Notes under the pieces: model-generated
The model's input: the letters and a program-made list of their open reading frames with translations, nothing else
What the model was told of the DNA's origin: nothing
Databases searched by the model: none
Assembly (NCBI GenBank): GCA_031292555.1
Contig: JARLGV010000118.1
Location: 1 to 47,304, forward strand
Source of the DNA: Fimbriimonas sp.
Lineage (GTDB): Bacteria; Armatimonadota; Fimbriimonadia; Fimbriimonadales; Fimbriimonadaceae
DNA length: 47,304 bases
Reading direction: 5' to 3'
Part shown: positions 1-8,207 of the stretch, piece by piece
How the letters are laid out: each line of letters opens with the position of its first letter
Numbering within the stretch: the stretch's first letter is position 1
Translations under genes and position numbers: made by a program

Positions 1-141
1 CAGCCCAGCGGCCCGAGCTTCGGCTCCAAGGACACCGGCGGCGTTATGAGACTCGACTTCGGTCGCAAGATCTCCATCACCCCGGAAGTCGGACCGGGAA
101 CCTACCAGAACGTAGGAACCATCACCGTCATCCGAAACTAA
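1..141 (+). CDS. C-terminal end of a secreted or surface protein (partial)
   Basis: The first 46 codons of the window form an open frame that ends in TAA at 139-141; the start lies outside the window. The peptide ends GTYQNVGTITVIRN, preceded by a GSKDTGGVMRLDF stretch. This beta-strand-rich ending, with a Gly-Thr-Tyr turn before a final V/I strand, resembles the last strands of immunoglobulin-like or DUF4402-type secreted domains, but 46 residues are too few for a firm assignment. It converges with the broken gene on the opposite strand, overlapping it by 4 bp. Confidence 0.55.
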   Translation, partial: QPSGPSFGSKDTGGVMRLDFGRKISITPEVGPGTYQNVGTITVIRN

Positions 142-634
142 GCACAACTTATCACTGACCATTGCTGGGCCGTCCTCCTGAGGGGCGGCCCATCTGCTGT
201 ATCGGCGGCCATGCCTCCCCCCGTCACCGCACTTGGCGTGAAGGAGAGAACACTCAGCTTAGGACCCGTTACCGTAAGGGTGGCAGAGGCGGATTTCGAT
301 CCAAGCATAGCCTTGATCGTTGCGGTCTTGCTTACAGAAACCGGGATCGTCGATACGGTGAAGGTGGCTGCCGATGAACCACCAGGCACTTTGACAGATG
401 CAGGGCGGATGCCGCCATGCTGCTCGAACTCAGCGAGACCATGATCCCCGCGCTTCCGGCTTTGGCAGAAAGTGTAATCGTCTCGGTCGACGACGAGCCG
501 CCGACCACCGACGGTGGCAAGACGCTGGCTTTGGTCAGACTCTGACCACGGCCGATTTCGAAGGCCAGTAAGAGCAGGATGATCGTCGCGATAACGTGAC
601 GCCAAAAGGTCGGCGAGCCATGAACGTGCAACAT
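138..634 (-). pseudogene. Frameshifted surface-repeat (VVGGSSS-type Ig-like repeat) protein remnant
   Basis: An ATG at 634, preceded by GAGGGG, opens a frame with a basic/hydrophobic export signal (WRHVIATIILLLLAFEIG) followed by the start of a bacterial surface repeat (LPPSVVGGSSSTETITLSA). Around 400-412 the repeat continues only in another frame (PASVKVPGGSSAATFTVST, then KSASATLTVTGPKLSVLSF). Spliced together, the two halves give one contiguous repeat of a kind common in long extracellular proteins, so a single-base indel has broken the gene. It then stops at 138 after barely one and a half repeats, much shorter than relatives that carry many copies. A sequencing error could explain the frameshift but not the short length. 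Confidence 0.65.
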
Positions 635-803
635 CGGTTCCCCTCGATTACCGGCGTTACGAGGCGATGGCGGCACAAATAGCTAATCGTCAGCGCCCTC
701 GCAAACGACCCGGTACTCTCATCCCTTTGACTGAGTCACGGCACAACAGTTTCCAATTCGAGCACTTGAGTTCCCCGTCGCCTCGGCGCAAACCAAATGT
801 TAG

Positions 804-2087
804 CTAACTTCGTCCTGGTCCGAAGAGCGTCCAATCCCCCTCTCCGATGTCGCAGTAGAACTTGGACGTCGTGAACGTAACGTAGCCCACGAAATCGCGA
901 GGATGAACCGTCTTGCCGTCTCTCTCGATCGTCGAACGGACTAGCCGCCAAACCGGGACCCGAACCGTGATTCGACGGGGCGCGGTCGCGAGGAGATCGT
1001 CGCTTTGGCTGACAATATACGTTCGTCCGTCGATGACCTGATGCCAGCCGGGGCGAATATGGCTTGGGTCACTGAATGCTGGAAACCACTGCGAACGAGT
1101 AACGGTCAGCCGGGGTCCACCGACGACTTCAGCCCGATGCCCCGATCCGACATCCGGGCCTGCGCCGCCCTGCATGATTACGTTGACCCCCACCCCATCC
1201 GGGACATTTGGATACAGGACGACACCGTACAGAGACACGCGGATGCCGGCAAGCATTTTGGTTTGATCGGGATGGCCGATCGTGCGCCTGAAGTCCGAAA
1301 TGACTTTTCTTCCAGTAAGGAACCGAATGCCCTTTGGGAAGTGAGGGGCCGCCCGTTCGGAAGCTTCTTCGCGTGGGAATTCAAGATCCAGGGTGGAATG
1401 ACTCGTGTCCCCGTTAGGCGAGTCCATGTCGCTATCTGAGAACCGGATCAGCTTCGAATCGGGGTCTACATAAACGTTGGACGTTGTGTGGTGATGCATG
1501 CCATCGGTGTCTTGCCAAACATAGGCCGTATATTTGTGTCCGTTCAGGATCGCGTCGTGCACTTTCGGCGGATCTCGGTGCAGTCCACTTTTTTCGAGGC
1601 CGATGGTTCCGTCGAACTCCCAGAACCGATCATGCTTGACGTCGTAGGTTGACCGGGTGCCGAATGGGAAGCGGTTGTCGTAGGCCAGCATCGTTCCATC
1701 CCGGCGCAGTTCGGCAGTAACGTAACCTTCTTGGCGGATGTATCGATTCGGAAACCTCCAAACGTCGAGCACCGGAATGGGGGGCCACGGCGGCGACGTG
1801 GGGTCGTGGACGACATCCTTTCTGACGATGTGCATGTGGATGATCGGTTGGGCGGCCGTCAGTTTCGCCGATTCCGCCAACGCAGCAAGAGCCGATTGAG
1901 GCTTGAACGCGACGGCACAGATCCCAACTATCGCGAGGCAGCCAACCGATCCAGCGACCACCTTCTTCGTCGTCGCCAAAGTCGTTTGGCGGCATGCTTT
2001 GACAACCAATTCGGCCGGACTCCGAGCGGGCTGGGCTTCTTTCAGGGCTGCAAAGCCGGTTTCGATGATTTCATCGGGTCTCATCAT
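804..2087 (-). CDS. Membrane-anchored partner of the ECF sigma factor (putative anti-sigma or sensor)
   Basis: A 427-residue protein starting at ATG 2087 with GGAGAA just upstream. Its start overlaps the sigma-factor stop by ATGA, so the two are translationally coupled. Residues about 1-42 are cytoplasmic and polar, one membrane helix follows at about 43-62 (VVAGSVGCLAIVGICAVAF), and the remaining 360 residues would be extracytoplasmic. The outer part is beta-rich with many aromatic residues (PFGTRSTYDVKHDRFWEFD) and no family I recognise. No zinc-finger HxxxCxxC anti-sigma motif is visible in the short N-terminus. Position and topology suggest it controls or senses for the sigma factor; that role is an inference. 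Confidence 0.7.
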   Translation of the reverse strand: MMRPDEIIETGFAALKEAQPARSPAELVVKACRQTTLATTKKVVAGSVGCLAIVGICAVAFKPQSALAALAESAKLTAAQPIIHMHIVRKDVVHDPTSPPWPPIPVLDVWRFPNRYIRQEGYVTAELRRDGTMLAYDNRFPFGTRSTYDVKHDRFWEFDGTIGLEKSGLHRDPPKVHDAILNGHKYTAYVWQDTDGMHHHTTSNVYVDPDSKLIRFSDSDMDSPNGDTSHSTLDLEFPREEASERAAPHFPKGIRFLTGRKVISDFRRTIGHPDQTKMLAGIRVSLYGVVLYPNVPDGVGVNVIMQGGAGPDVGSGHRAEVVGGPRLTVTRSQWFPAFSDPSHIRPGWHQVIDGRTYIVSQSDDLLATAPRRITVRVPVWRLVRSTIERDGKTVHPRDFVGYVTFTTSKFYCDIGEGDWTLFGPGRS

Positions 2088-2617
2088 GAGGGTTCTCCAA
2101 AGTACTGGCGCAGGCGTTGCCGTGCAGTCGATAGGCGTGACTTGACGGTGCCTGTCGGAATTTCAAGAATCTGGGCGATCTCATCCACCGACAGTTCGCT
2201 GATCTCTTGAAGCACAAGGGGTTGGGCCAATGCGGGGCCAAGCTGGGTAAGCGCCTTCAAGAGCGCTTGGGCCGCGTCGATTCGGCCGAATGGCTCGCCA
2301 TTGTCGGCGAGCTGGGGGCTCAACTCGCTGCGGGGCCGCCGTTTGCGATTCCAATGCGTGAATGTGTGAAACGCGACTCGATGGACCCATGTCTTGAGTC
2401 CGGCCTCGCCTCGATAGGATCGAATCTGCGCCTTGGCCCGCAGAAGGCTGTCCTGGGCAAGGTCCTCGGCATCTTCGATGTTGTTGGTCAGACAGAGCAT
2501 GTACCGGTAGACGCCGGCGTGGTAAGCCTGGAAGAACGCGGCGACGCACGCATCGTCGTTGCGAGCGACCCCGCGCGCAAGCTCCAAATCTCCATGCCTG
2601 CATTCCTTGCCCATCAT
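2084..2617 (-). CDS. ECF-family RNA polymerase sigma factor
   Basis: A 177-residue protein with the two domains of a group 4 sigma factor. Region 2 covers about residues 25-90, with the core-binding segment EDAEDLAQDSLLRA followed by the -10-reading segment GEAGLKTWVHRVAFHTFTHW. Region 4 covers about 120-172, with the helix-turn-helix SVDEIAQILEIPTGTVKSRL. Length is normal for the family. The start is either ATG 2617 or the adjacent ATG 2614; neither has a strong Shine-Dalgarno. It is followed by, and overlaps, the membrane protein gene, the usual sigma/anti-sigma arrangement. It should redirect RNA polymerase in response to an envelope signal; its target promoters cannot be read from this window. 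Confidence 0.93.
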   Translation of the reverse strand: MMGKECRHGDLELARGVARNDDACVAAFFQAYHAGVYRYMLCLTNNIEDAEDLAQDSLLRAKAQIRSYRGEAGLKTWVHRVAFHTFTHWNRKRRPRSELSPQLADNGEPFGRIDAAQALLKALTQLGPALAQPLVLQEISELSVDEIAQILEIPTGTVKSRLSTARQRLRQYFGEPS

Positions 2618-2849
2618 CCCATTGAGCCAGCAGAAACCAAATCGGTTCGGGCATTCTTGGTCATTCCCGCCCGACGGGCCGATTCAGCGTCCGCAATGAA
2701 CCCGCGTTGGTCCCAACGTATCTGGTGACCGCGCTCTGCTCGGAGACGGAAGCCTATTGAAAGACGGCGAGGAGATTCCTGCCTCGTCCCGGACCGAGAA
2801 CACCTTCCCGCGCTAGCATCGGCACCAATGCATGGGCGTTTGGGTAGGT

Positions 2850-3749
2850 TCAGTACTTGATCTTCGAGAACTCGGATTTCGCCTTCTCGTACTGAGTCTC
2901 CCACTCGTCCGACCAGCCGAACGCTTGTTTCGCCATGGGGCGCAAGTCCGTCTTGGCCGCTCCGCTCATGAAATGGACGTATTCGCCCCAATTCATGTCG
3001 CGAGAATACGCTTGGTCCTTCCCGCCGTTTTCCGCCGCGTGGGGGTAGTTCTTGGCGAGGAGACCGAAGAAACGGACCATCACCTGCGCGTGACCGTGAT
3101 CTTTCCAGAGAGGATAGAACCAGTCGCGGAACCAGTGCGTTTTCGGCCTTGGAAAGTTGTCGGTCCCTTTCGAATAGCGATCAAGCAGCCTCTGGGCATC
3201 CTCTTTCAGACCCAACGCGGTGTAGACATCGAACTGGAAGAACTCGTTCCATTTGCTGTCTCCCCAGATGCCGAATGCAGGGGAGCCATGGATGCCGTTG
3301 TTGGAGCCTTCGACGATGTGCCCGGCTTCGTGGCTCGGAATGTCGATCGCCGGTGTCGTCCACGGACCGGGCCCGCAGTCCGTGACGTTGCGGAAATCGT
3401 GCGAGTCGTCGAATCGGGTGGATGGATGTCCGCCCGAGTACTTACCTTGATGGAACACGCAGAAAAGGCGGTCTTTGCCGAAGTCCCCGTAGGTTCGTTT
3501 GGTGTAGCGCCACAGCTTGGTCATGAACGGAAGAATCCACTCCGTCCCCGGTTGGGTGACGTCGTCGTCGAAGTACACCGCGACATCGTTGTTGTACGAG
3601 ACAAGCTTGAGTAGCTGCTTATGCTCGAACCAATGCTCCTGCCAGGTGGCGGGAGGTTGCCCCGGCGACCGGAAGGGACCGGCGACGCAAGGACCTGCCA
3701 TTAGGGCGAATGCGAGGGATGTCGTGAGAAGCGTTCCGTTTCGTTTCAT
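2850..3749 (-). CDS. Secreted HEAGH-motif protein, putative zinc metallopeptidase-like
   Basis: A roughly 299-residue protein. I chose ATG 3749 over an upstream TTG at 3761, because a signal peptide then starts directly (MKRNGTLLTTSLAFALMAGP, cleavage near CVAGP). The mature protein is rich in Trp, Phe and Tyr and contains SHEAGHIVEG. H140-E141-A-G-H144 matches the HExxH zinc-binding and catalytic signature of gluzincin-type peptidases, in which the glutamate polarises water. A third metal ligand cannot be assigned with confidence. It stands alone between the sigma operon and the GH116 gene. It could be a secreted peptidase or a glycan-binding protein with a peptidase-like fold; I do not recognise the family. 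Confidence 0.7.
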   Translation of the reverse strand: MKRNGTLLTTSLAFALMAGPCVAGPFRSPGQPPATWQEHWFEHKQLLKLVSYNNDVAVYFDDDVTQPGTEWILPFMTKLWRYTKRTYGDFGKDRLFCVFHQGKYSGGHPSTRFDDSHDFRNVTDCGPGPWTTPAIDIPSHEAGHIVEGSNNGIHGSPAFGIWGDSKWNEFFQFDVYTALGLKEDAQRLLDRYSKGTDNFPRPKTHWFRDWFYPLWKDHGHAQVMVRFFGLLAKNYPHAAENGGKDQAYSRDMNWGEYVHFMSGAAKTDLRPMAKQAFGWSDEWETQYEKAKSEFSKIKY

Positions 3750-3989
3750 GTGCGGTTCCAAAGGGTATGACGGGGCGATTGAGGGTGTGATCGATACCCT
3801 GCCTTAACATACTCGTGAAACCGCCTCAATCACCGGTTCAGGCGCTTCCTAAGTATTAGACTGATCGTCCCGACCGCGCACAAACTCAACGACCAAGTGA
3901 AGTTTGTGGACAAACTCATCGAGAAAGGGGGAGCCCTTGCGCGCCTGGCGATCTCACGACTTTGCCGGGACAAACCGTGATGATCTTGG

Positions 3990-4015
3990 GAGAGGCGTTC
4001 GACTGAACGCCTCTC
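3990..4015 (-). terminator. Hairpin terminator candidate downstream of the GH116 gene
   Basis: GAGAGGCGTTC and GAACGCCTCTC form a perfect 11-bp stem with a 4-nt loop. The hairpin lies 36 bp past the GH116 stop codon. There is no U-run after the stem on the minus strand, so it may stabilise the 3' end or assist Rho rather than act as a classic intrinsic terminator. Confidence 0.5.
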
Positions 4016-4050
4016 GCGAACCCGGTCGTTCGCTACAACCTGTCAACGGG

Positions 4051-6849
4051 TTAGGACCAGGAGATTGTTAGCTTTTCGCCGGCCGGAAGCTTCAGGGTCT
4101 CGGCGAAGTGGACGGCGGCTTGCTCGCCGTCTGGTTTTGCCGTACAGGCCATGGACTTGCCACCTACACTTGCCTTCGCGCTCTGAATACCGCGCCCTAG
4201 CTTGATTTCTTGGATTGCCAGGATTCCCTCTCGACATTCGACCTCGAGTCTCTTGCCTTTCTGCGCAAGAACGCCGTAGGCGCCAGAAACGAACCAAGGG
4301 GCGATAAGGTTGTCGACCTTCGGGTCGATTGCGATCGATTGGCTGGGGACGTCCACCCGGAAGCCGGTCAACGCGAGAAGGGACGTCCAACTCGACATTG
4401 CGCGGAAGTAGTGATCTCCGCATTCGACGTGGTTCCAGCGCCGGCCGGCGCGGACGTACCGTTCGTGAACGGATCGGATCACCTCGAGGCCTTCGTCGAT
4501 CATGCCCATCTCGATCATGAGGGCGGCATTCGCGTATTCGATGCCGGTCCAGTTGCCGGCGGCTTGGAGATTTTGATGAGTCCGGAAGTGCTTCTTCTTG
4601 CCTTCCGGATAGGTTGCGTTCAAGAGTCCGCCCTCGAAGTTGAAGTTATGGGCATAGACCGACCGGAGCGCCTTACGGATGTGATCGATGGGAACCGCGT
4701 GTCCCAGACCCATCATGCCGGTGTACCATTCGCCGCTCAACTGGTCGCTCATGCAGCACTCATCGACTCCGTTCTCGCTGACCCACAGGTTGAAGTACTC
4801 CCCGTTCCATAGCCGGCTCACGAAGCTCTTGCTCGCTTTGGCAAGCAACCCGCTCCATCCTGACTCTTGTGCGGACTCGCCAAGATCCTTGGCGAGCCGA
4901 ATCGCTGCCTGCAGGGCGCCGAGCCATAGGCTGCAAATGTAGGCAGGCGATCCCTCCAGATCCCACTGGTCGTAGGTGTTGCGCCGGGTGTCGCTGTCCG
5001 GGATGCCGTCTCCGTCGGTGTCCAGCTTCTGGGTGCTGACCATGGCGCGCACGACGTGAGGCCAACTGTCCTTTGCGAACTGAGTATCGCCGGTCCACAT
5101 GTAGTCGCGGCAGACCATCATCACATACTGCGGGTTCATGTCGACCCGATCGAAGCCATTGTCAACGTGCAGCAGATCGGGCGCGAAGAAGTGGGGGATG
5201 CGTCCGTCCGCCCGTTGGTAGCCGGCGCCCATCTTGACCTGCCCCTTCTGAAGCTCGGGGAACAGGGCGATGATCGGGAACGAACCTTGATACGTGATGT
5301 CGGTTGTGTGCAATCCGCAGCATCCAAGACCTTCCCATATCGCGAACCGACCGTCTTTACACCACCAGCTCGACTTGATCAGGGTGCTCAGTTGGGCGGC
5401 CCAGGAGAAGGAAACCGCCTGGTCCAAGTTCGTGGTCAACATCGTCTCCGCGAAGTTCACCGTCTTCTGGCGATGCTCTCTGTGGTTGGACACGAGGAAA
5501 TCGTTGACATCGAGCGCGTTCGCGAACCAGTGCTCGTACTGGTGGCCGAGATTCGGACCCAGTGCGCTGAAGTGGTTCGGGAAGAACCAGGAGAGCACGA
5601 ATCGGACTTCCTTCTCCTCACCTGGCGCGAGGTGAATCGTCGATTCCAAAGCACAGTCTCCCCAACTGGAGCGATCTCGCTTCTCTCCGCTCATACCGTT
5701 CAGCCGGTCGCGGAACGCCTTCATCAAGTTCGAAAGGCCGGCCTTCGATTCCAATTGGGCTGGTTCGATCATCTCGACTCGGGCGATGAAGTCGTGGAAG
5801 AAGGCATCCGTTTTGAATTTGCCGAGCAGCCCCTTCAGATCGGCAAGACTCAACGCATCGATGTCGTCGTCGGAAAAGCCGACCAGAAGATCATCGACGG
5901 CGGAAGAACCCTCAAGCGAAGGCAACCGCCCCTCCCGATGGTAGGCGTGCAGATAGGAGAAGTGCGCCGAGCCGTACCCGTGGGATCCGCCCCAGCCACC
6001 GTTACTCAGATAGTTCCGATAGGTGCCCGCGATATAACTGCTATCTCCCCCCGTCACCGAAACCGCCATGCTGCCGTGGCACGACTTGCGTCCCCCGGTC
6101 GCACCGGTGGTTAAGGAGATCGTCGTCGTTTCCGCCTTTCGGACGACCTCATTGCGGAGTGCGCGCTGCGCTGCGCCGACCCCCAGCGGATTCCTCAGCG
6201 CACCCATCAACGATGCGGCGACCGCCTGTTTGCCGGTGTTTCGCACTTTGAACGCAACGGTGAATCCGGGGGTGCCGCTCGTCCGGGCGTCGCCGGGTAC
6301 GATCGGGGCGAACGCGATCCCGGTGATGCTCACCGGCAACGTCTCGTCGACGTAGTCCAGAGTCGCAAACGGAAACTTGCCGTCGAATTCGATCCCTTGA
6401 ACAGGCATCGCGTATGCGAGCGAATAGAGGTCATTCTGATCCTCGCGAATCCCCAGTCGCCGGAGCTTGGGCGCATGCCCGTCTTGGGCACAGCGGACGA
6501 AGAACTGGAGTCCGCCCGAGCCCATGTCTGGTCCCGGACCGGTCTCCTCGCTCGGCTGTTCGGGCGACCAAGCGCCCATGTTGAAGATCAGCCAATCGGC
6601 GAAGTAGCCGTCCGGTCGGATCTCGACCGAACCGGCCCCGATTCCTCCGAGCGGAATCCCGCTTGGATGTCCGACGGTTGCCCGGAAGGCAGTTGCGGTT
6701 TTGCCCTTCGCCCTCGCCTTGGCTGGCGTCTCGGCGACCCCCAGGGCCGCGAGCGACTCACCGAGTACCTCGCGCGCCATCAGCGCGCTCCCCAACGTTG
6801 TCAACCCCGCCCCTTTCAAGAAAGCCCGCCTATCGATCCCATGCGACAT
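4051..6849 (-). CDS. Tat-exported GH116 family glycosidase (beta-glucosidase/glucosylceramidase-like)
   Basis: A 932-residue protein. The N-terminus DRRAFLKGAGLTTLGSALM is a twin-arginine signal, so it is exported folded. An N-terminal beta domain (about 55-430, starting GHPSGIPLGGIGAGSVEI) is followed by an (alpha/alpha)6 barrel (about 450-860), the DUF608-plus-catalytic layout of GH116. E506 in IWEGLGCCGLHTTD is the likely nucleophile and D627 in NTYDQWDLEGSPAY the likely acid/base, by analogy with GBA2-type enzymes. It should act by a retaining mechanism on beta-glucosides or beta-xylosides in the periplasm or outside; the substrate is not determined. It lies 60 bp downstream of the aldo/keto reductase and may be co-transcribed, but it also has its own -10-like box 7 nt before ATG. 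Confidence 0.9.
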   Translation of the reverse strand: MSHGIDRRAFLKGAGLTTLGSALMAREVLGESLAALGVAETPAKARAKGKTATAFRATVGHPSGIPLGGIGAGSVEIRPDGYFADWLIFNMGAWSPEQPSEETGPGPDMGSGGLQFFVRCAQDGHAPKLRRLGIREDQNDLYSLAYAMPVQGIEFDGKFPFATLDYVDETLPVSITGIAFAPIVPGDARTSGTPGFTVAFKVRNTGKQAVAASLMGALRNPLGVGAAQRALRNEVVRKAETTTISLTTGATGGRKSCHGSMAVSVTGGDSSYIAGTYRNYLSNGGWGGSHGYGSAHFSYLHAYHREGRLPSLEGSSAVDDLLVGFSDDDIDALSLADLKGLLGKFKTDAFFHDFIARVEMIEPAQLESKAGLSNLMKAFRDRLNGMSGEKRDRSSWGDCALESTIHLAPGEEKEVRFVLSWFFPNHFSALGPNLGHQYEHWFANALDVNDFLVSNHREHRQKTVNFAETMLTTNLDQAVSFSWAAQLSTLIKSSWWCKDGRFAIWEGLGCCGLHTTDITYQGSFPIIALFPELQKGQVKMGAGYQRADGRIPHFFAPDLLHVDNGFDRVDMNPQYVMMVCRDYMWTGDTQFAKDSWPHVVRAMVSTQKLDTDGDGIPDSDTRRNTYDQWDLEGSPAYICSLWLGALQAAIRLAKDLGESAQESGWSGLLAKASKSFVSRLWNGEYFNLWVSENGVDECCMSDQLSGEWYTGMMGLGHAVPIDHIRKALRSVYAHNFNFEGGLLNATYPEGKKKHFRTHQNLQAAGNWTGIEYANAALMIEMGMIDEGLEVIRSVHERYVRAGRRWNHVECGDHYFRAMSSWTSLLALTGFRVDVPSQSIAIDPKVDNLIAPWFVSGAYGVLAQKGKRLEVECREGILAIQEIKLGRGIQSAKASVGGKSMACTAKPDGEQAAVHFAETLKLPAGEKLTISWS

Positions 6850-6856
6850 CGAACGA

Positions 6857-6862
6857 ACTTTA
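6857..6862 (-). promoter_or_regulatory. -10 box (TAAAGT) 7 nt before the GH116 start
   Basis: TAAAGT, seven bases, then ATG 6849. No Shine-Dalgarno lies between, so transcription would start at or next to the start codon (leaderless). No convincing -35 box is visible. Confidence 0.4.
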
Positions 6863-6909
6863 CCTACGTGGACGGTCAGCCCGCATAGAAAGGCGACCCC
6901 GAGAGGGTT

Positions 6910-7896
6910 CTACATACCTTGTTGTGGCTCATCCCAAAGCGATTCCCATCCGGCAGCACCCTCCCACAGAAACACTTGCCCCTTAATGAGTCGGCAGTTC
7001 CGATCAATTCCAGATATCACCGTCATCTCAGCGGGGGTGAGCCGGGCATTTACCGCCGCATTGAAACTAGCTTCGTATTGACTTCTCTTCACCGAGAACG
7101 GGATGGGAACTTGACCACGCTGGACTGCCCAAGCGATGCAGACCGCAGCCGGGGTGATTTGGTGCGATTCTGCGATTCTCAGGATGACCGGATCCTCGAC
7201 ATCGGTCGAGTCATCCGGAGTTCGGTCACGCTCCGGACGGCTGGGAGACCCTAACGGAGAGTAACCGATCGGCACAATCCCATTGGCAAGCACAAAATCG
7301 AACAACTCGGGCTGCTGGAAGTGAGGATGGAGTTCCATCTCATTGGCGGCGGGCACAATCTCGGCTTCAAGGAGCACACCGCGAAGCTTCGGCACGGTCA
7401 TATTCGACGTACCAATATGGCGAACGAGTCCTCGTTCCACAAGGATTTCAAGTTGCCTCCACGTCTTCATGTAATTCTCGTGAATGAAGGGCCTGGCATC
7501 GGGATCACGCGAAGATACGTCGACTTTCGGTGCGTGATAGTTTGGGAAGGGCCAGTGGATGAGATAGAGATCCAGGTAGTCGAGTCGTAAGTCCCTTAGA
7601 GATCTCTCGCAGGCGGGAATGACATCGTCCTCACCGTGATGATTATTCCAGAGCTTGGACGTCACCCACAGGTCCCGCCGGTCGATGCCGCTCCTGAGTA
7701 TCGTTTCCAGCGACTCGCCGACCTGCCTCTCGTTTCCATAGACTTCAGCACAATCGAAGTGCCGGTAGCCGACCTCCGCGGCGCCTATGACCGCCTCGGC
7801 GATTTGGTCTGCGGTGTACTTGTCGGAGCCGAAAGTACCCAAGCCGATGGACGGCATTCTGGCCCCCGTTTTGAACTCCTTATACGGCACGTTCAT
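6910..7896 (-). CDS. Aldo/keto reductase
   Basis: A 328-residue NADPH-dependent oxidoreductase with the complete catalytic tetrad of the AKR superfamily: D48 and Y53 in FDCAEVYGNE, K81 in VTSKLWN and H114 in LYLIHWPF. The (beta/alpha)8 barrel is full length and there is no signal peptide, so it is cytoplasmic. ATG 7896 has a good GAGGAG site 8-9 nt upstream. Its promoter (TTGACA-17-CATAGT) overlaps an operator identical to that of the fucosidase gene at 26588, so it is probably controlled by the LacI repressor at 26652. A role in reducing or oxidising a deoxy-sugar intermediate, for example from L-fucose, is an inference from this co-regulation. Confidence 0.92.
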   Translation of the reverse strand: MNVPYKEFKTGARMPSIGLGTFGSDKYTADQIAEAVIGAAEVGYRHFDCAEVYGNERQVGESLETILRSGIDRRDLWVTSKLWNNHHGEDDVIPACERSLRDLRLDYLDLYLIHWPFPNYHAPKVDVSSRDPDARPFIHENYMKTWRQLEILVERGLVRHIGTSNMTVPKLRGVLLEAEIVPAANEMELHPHFQQPELFDFVLANGIVPIGYSPLGSPSRPERDRTPDDSTDVEDPVILRIAESHQITPAAVCIAWAVQRGQVPIPFSVKRSQYEASFNAAVNARLTPAEMTVISGIDRNCRLIKGQVFLWEGAAGWESLWDEPQQGM

Positions 7897-7945
7897 GATG
7901 CCGGCTCCTCATCGAAAGCCAATCTCAGTTTCGGTGGCCAAAATG

Positions 7946-7987
7946 TGATCACGTTATCACTATGTGCAATCGAAGATCTGTTGTCAA
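7946..7987 (-). promoter_or_regulatory. Regulon B promoter and operator, copy 1
   Basis: On the minus strand TTGACA (7982-7987), a 17-bp spacer and CATAGT (7959-7964) run into an operator whose core is GTGATAACGTGATCAC (7945-7960), two half-sites with 7 of 8 positions symmetric around a central CG. The 19-bp block 7946-7964 is identical to 26588-26606. LacI-family repressors usually bind such CG-centred palindromes, and here the site covers the -10 box and transcription start. Confidence 0.85.
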
Positions 7988-8142
7988 GTGCCAAGCGAGA
8001 GCCATCGCTCAAACAGAACCAGTGACCAGGCAACGAATCGAAGTGGCAGAACGCGTCGCTCCCCCCTTCCCATCGCCTCAAGTTCGCACTCTCGACTCGA
8101 CCGGCGATCGCTCGGTCCAATCTCTTGCTGTCTGTGATAGAC

Positions 8143-8162
8143 TTACTGACGCGCGTCAGTAA
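8143..8162. promoter_or_regulatory. Regulon A operator, copy 1 (perfect palindrome)
   Basis: TTACTGACGCGCGTCAGTAA is a perfect 20-bp palindrome centred on GC, 45 bp upstream of the start of the 1091-residue gene. Near-identical sites lie beside the LacI gene (20988-21007) and the GH31 gene (21144-21163). A GATAGA element just upstream could be the -10 box; no good -35 box is visible. Confidence 0.88.
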
Positions 8163-8207
8163 CCCGTAACCCATGGGATCTGGTGTTGCAAAAACAGGAC
8201 GGACCGA

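Larger units (their letters stand above)
7897..8207. other. Divergent regulatory region between regulon A and regulon B
   Basis: This 311-bp stretch without a gene separates the minus-strand aldo/keto reductase from the plus-strand 1091-residue protein. It carries the B-type operator at 7946-7964 near one end and the perfect A-type palindrome at 8143-8162 near the other, about 180 bp apart. Nothing else is recognisable in it. Confidence 0.8.

Noticed and set aside
3862-3979. Short plus-strand stretch (PTAHKLNDQVKFVDKLIEKG)
   Set aside because: It has gene-like codon use but no start codon and only about 39 codons; a remnant is possible but not supported.
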